This document shows, one piece after another, positions 61,979 to 64,000 of a DNA stretch of 64,000 nt. The DNA is from Vibrio algivorus. GTDB lineage: Bacteria > Pseudomonadota > Gammaproteobacteria > Enterobacterales > Vibrionaceae. A program made the translations under genes and the position numbers. Below the pieces are notes generated by a model. That model did not search any database and was not told where the DNA came from. It saw only the letters and a list, made by a program, of their open reading frames with translations. Location: assembly GCF_002218005.2 (NCBI RefSeq), contig NZ_AP018678.1:1116001-1180000 (forward strand), given 5' to 3'. Numbering within the stretch: position 1 is the stretch's first letter; the number at the start of each line of letters is the position of its first letter.

Positions 61979-62542
61979 ATGAAATTATTAATTTCTGCAG
62001 AAAAGGGCATCAACCGAATAGGGGACGCTTTAGGCTGGTTTACTAGCATATTATTTATATTGTTGATGCTGAATGTGGTGTATGACGTTGCTATGAGATA
62101 TGCGTTTAATGATGTTTCTATCGGTATGCAGGAAATGGAATGGCACCTATTCTCGGTGGTTTTTTTATTGGGTGTGCCTTATGCAATTCGAACGAATGGT
62201 CATGTTCGAGTTGATATTATTTATGAAAAACTGACGGTGAGAGCTCAAGCTGTCATTGATGTACTCGGTGGTGTGTTTTTTTTATTACCTTTTTGTTTGT
62301 TAGTGGCATGGTTTGGTATTGATTATGCTAAAGAATCTTATGCGTTAGGGGAAACCTCTGGTGATCCGGGAGGCTTGCCTTATCGCTGGATCATTAAATC
62401 AGTTATTTCTCTTTCATTTTTCTTCATGGCAATAACTGGCCTCGGTATGATTTTAAATGCTATCAACCGAATGATGAATCCAATGCATCCCCAATTAGGC
62501 AAAGACACTGAAAGCTTGGATGCACAGGGAGGTTTATCATGA
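61979..62542 (+). CDS. dctQ: TRAP transporter small permease
   Basis: Inner-membrane protein of 187 residues with four helices. FNDVSIGMQEMEWHLFSVVF and RTNGHVRVDIIYEKL are family stretches. It forms the scaffold for DctM. Its end overlaps the start of the large permease by four bases (ATGA), which couples translation. AAGGATAAG precedes the ATG. Confidence 0.92.
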   Translation: MKLLISAEKGINRIGDALGWFTSILFILLMLNVVYDVAMRYAFNDVSIGMQEMEWHLFSVVFLLGVPYAIRTNGHVRVDIIYEKLTVRAQAVIDVLGGVFFLLPFCLLVAWFGIDYAKESYALGETSGDPGGLPYRWIIKSVISLSFFFMAITGLGMILNAINRMMNPMHPQLGKDTESLDAQGGLS

Positions 62543-63834
62543 TAGGTATTGTAATGTTTATTGTGGCGTTATTCGCGCTACTGATTGGCTTTCCAGTTGC
62601 TTTCACCTTTGGTGGTATTGCGCTCATCTTTGGCTTATGGGCTGAAGGGCCAGAAATGTTTGCTTTTATGCCTTACCGAATTCAATCAATCATGCAGAAC
62701 ACGGTTTTGATGGCCGTTCCTTTGTTCGTTTTCATGGGTTTAGTGCTACAGAAAACGAAACTTGCTGAGCAGCTTTTAGAGTCGATGGCGAAATTGTTCG
62801 GTGGTGTTCGTGGTGGTATCGCTATTTCAACCGTCTTAGTTGGGGTTTTATTGGCAGCCTCAACAGGAGTGGTTGGGGCGTCTGTGGTCGCGATGGGTTT
62901 GATTTCATTACCGGTGATGATGAAATACAACTATAACAAAGGACTCGCTTGCGGCACGATTTGTGCTTCAGGAACGCTTGGTCAGATTATTCCACCATCC
63001 ATTGTTTTAATCCTATTAGGTGATGTACTGGGTGTACCGGTTGGCGATCTTTTCCATGCCGCTATTTGGCCAGGGTTAGTTTTAGTGGCAGCTTATGTTA
63101 TTTACATTCTGATCTATGCCAAACTTAATCCTGAACAAGCTCAGTGTATGGTGCGTGAAGATGATGTGTCGCGTAAGCAAGAAATTAAAAAAGCTTTAAT
63201 TGCAGTTATTCCACCGTTGGCATTGATTATAGTGGTGTTAGGTTCTATTTTCGCAGGTATTGCCACACCAACGGAATCCGCTGCTTTAGGGGGGGCTGGT
63301 TCGCTAGTATTAGCTTTGTTATATCGTCAGTTTAGCTGGAAGATGGTGTATGAAAGTGCGAAAGAGACCGTCAAAGTCACCGCGATGGTATTTGCTATTT
63401 TGTTAGGGGCGACAGCATTCTCAATGGCGTTTGTCTATACTGGCGGTGATTACTTAGTCGAAGAGTGGATGACATCTTTACCAGGTGAAAAGTGGGGTTT
63501 TTTAATCGTCACTATGCTGGTGATATTAATCTTAGGTTTCTTTATCGATTTTATTGAAATCTGTTTCATTATTGTGCCAATTCTTGCTCCCGTAGCTGAA
63601 TTGATGGGTATTAATATGATGTGGTTTGGTATTTTGATCGCGATGAATTTACAAACCTCATTTTTAACACCTCCATTTGGTTTTAGCTTATTTTACCTTA
63701 AAGGGGTTGCTCCTAACGGCATTACCACTGGAGATATATACCGAGGTGTGATGCCATTTATATTGATCCAAATAGCAGTGCTGATTTCATTGTTATTAGT
63801 ACCTGAGTTATATGGAATGAGTGCCTCTTATTAA
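62539..63834 (+). CDS. dctM: TRAP transporter large permease
   Basis: Inner-membrane Na+-coupled carrier, 431 residues, with about 12 helices. Family stretches include AVPLFVFMGLVLQKTK (near 55), STGVVGASVVAMGLISLP (near 109) and LGQIIPPSIVLILLGD (near 147). It moves the substrate delivered by DctP. No regulator or two-component genes lie in the window beyond this point. Confidence 0.93.
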   Translation: MIGIVMFIVALFALLIGFPVAFTFGGIALIFGLWAEGPEMFAFMPYRIQSIMQNTVLMAVPLFVFMGLVLQKTKLAEQLLESMAKLFGGVRGGIAISTVLVGVLLAASTGVVGASVVAMGLISLPVMMKYNYNKGLACGTICASGTLGQIIPPSIVLILLGDVLGVPVGDLFHAAIWPGLVLVAAYVIYILIYAKLNPEQAQCMVREDDVSRKQEIKKALIAVIPPLALIIVVLGSIFAGIATPTESAALGGAGSLVLALLYRQFSWKMVYESAKETVKVTAMVFAILLGATAFSMAFVYTGGDYLVEEWMTSLPGEKWGFLIVTMLVILILGFFIDFIEICFIIVPILAPVAELMGINMMWFGILIAMNLQTSFLTPPFGFSLFYLKGVAPNGITTGDIYRGVMPFILIQIAVLISLLLVPELYGMSASY

Positions 63835-64000
63835 TACTAAAGGTACTGTGAAAGTTAATCACTTTAGTAGTTAACCTCAGCTGCGGATAACTAGAAGTCA
63901 CTCAATACAGCACTTTAGGCGTTTAACTTCGTTAAAATCAACGCAATAGGCCAGTTATTAACTTATGATTTTGCCTTGTTATCCATCCCAAATTGCAGCA
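63835..64000. other. Noncoding window end after dctM
   Basis: 166 bases with no gene, terminator or repeat that I can support. Confidence 0.4.

Noticed and set aside
1..64000. CRISPR array, integron attC sites or prophage
   Set aside because: No regularly spaced repeats with unique spacers, no attC-like cassettes and no phage structural genes were seen.

Overview
The window is an ordinary chromosomal stretch of a Vibrio-like gammaproteobacterium. This rests on a trp operon with a fused trpCF gene, the yciB-yciA-yciI and yciV-yciO-rluB neighbours, uvrY-uvrC-pgsA followed by Cys/Gly/Leu tRNA genes, the nrdA-nrdB-yfaE/ubiG/gyrA group, and above all the Vibrio norspermidine pathway: a fused diaminobutyrate aminotransferase/decarboxylase, carboxynorspermidine dehydrogenase and carboxynorspermidine decarboxylase. 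The DNA is moderately AT-rich. There is no prophage, CRISPR array, integron or insertion sequence with a transposase.

Layout. 1-3.5 kb: 3' part of a BetT-type choline transporter, a serine-recombinase-like gene that seems to lack catalytic arginines and has an unusual repeat cluster in front, and a ViuB-like ferric-siderophore reductase. 3.5-10.1 kb: cystathionine beta-lyase, cardiolipin synthase, a sodium-dependent transporter, an rRNA-type pseudouridine synthase with a methyltransferase, and a small zinc-ribbon membrane protein. 10.2-12.1 kb (minus): probable type II secretion pilotin, yciI, yciA, yciB. 12.3-19.5 kb (minus): trpLEGD(CF)BA with TrpR operator, promoter, leader peptide and attenuator, divergent from rnm (yciV). 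20.5-26.4 kb: yciO, rluB, yciU, efpL, polB. 26.7-31 kb: uvrY-uvrC, pgsA, a tRNA operon, and two decayed tRNA-Gly copies, each with its own terminator. 31-39.3 kb: acyl-CoA synthetase and the norspermidine genes behind a roughly 625-base leader with four consecutive hairpins and a possible upstream reading frame. 39.4-43.8 kb: an unknown small gene, a bile-acid-family symporter, a GcvR-like ACT protein, yfaY and an outer-membrane beta-barrel protein. 43.8-51.8 kb: yfaE-nrdB-nrdA (NrdR and DnaA sites), ubiG, gyrA. 52-58.1 kb: ribA, then a Fur-box-headed imelysin/di-haem/imelysin/DUF1513 set. 58.2-64 kb: a metallo-beta-lactamase-fold hydrolase, a DUF2982-like protein, a histone-H1-like protein and a DctPQM TRAP transporter.

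Three families of palindromic intergenic repeats lie between genes. Family A has ends near TATACCCAAGTAACTTCAAG. Family B has ends near TACCCAAAGTAATTGGAG. One copy is an A/B chimera. A third element has CTAG-rich inverted arms. They separate members of the norspermidine cluster and sit between possible operators and the TRAP genes.

The items most worth a second look are the structured leader of the norspermidine operon, the degenerate recombinase with its interleaved repeats, the tRNA-Gly relics, and the repeat families.
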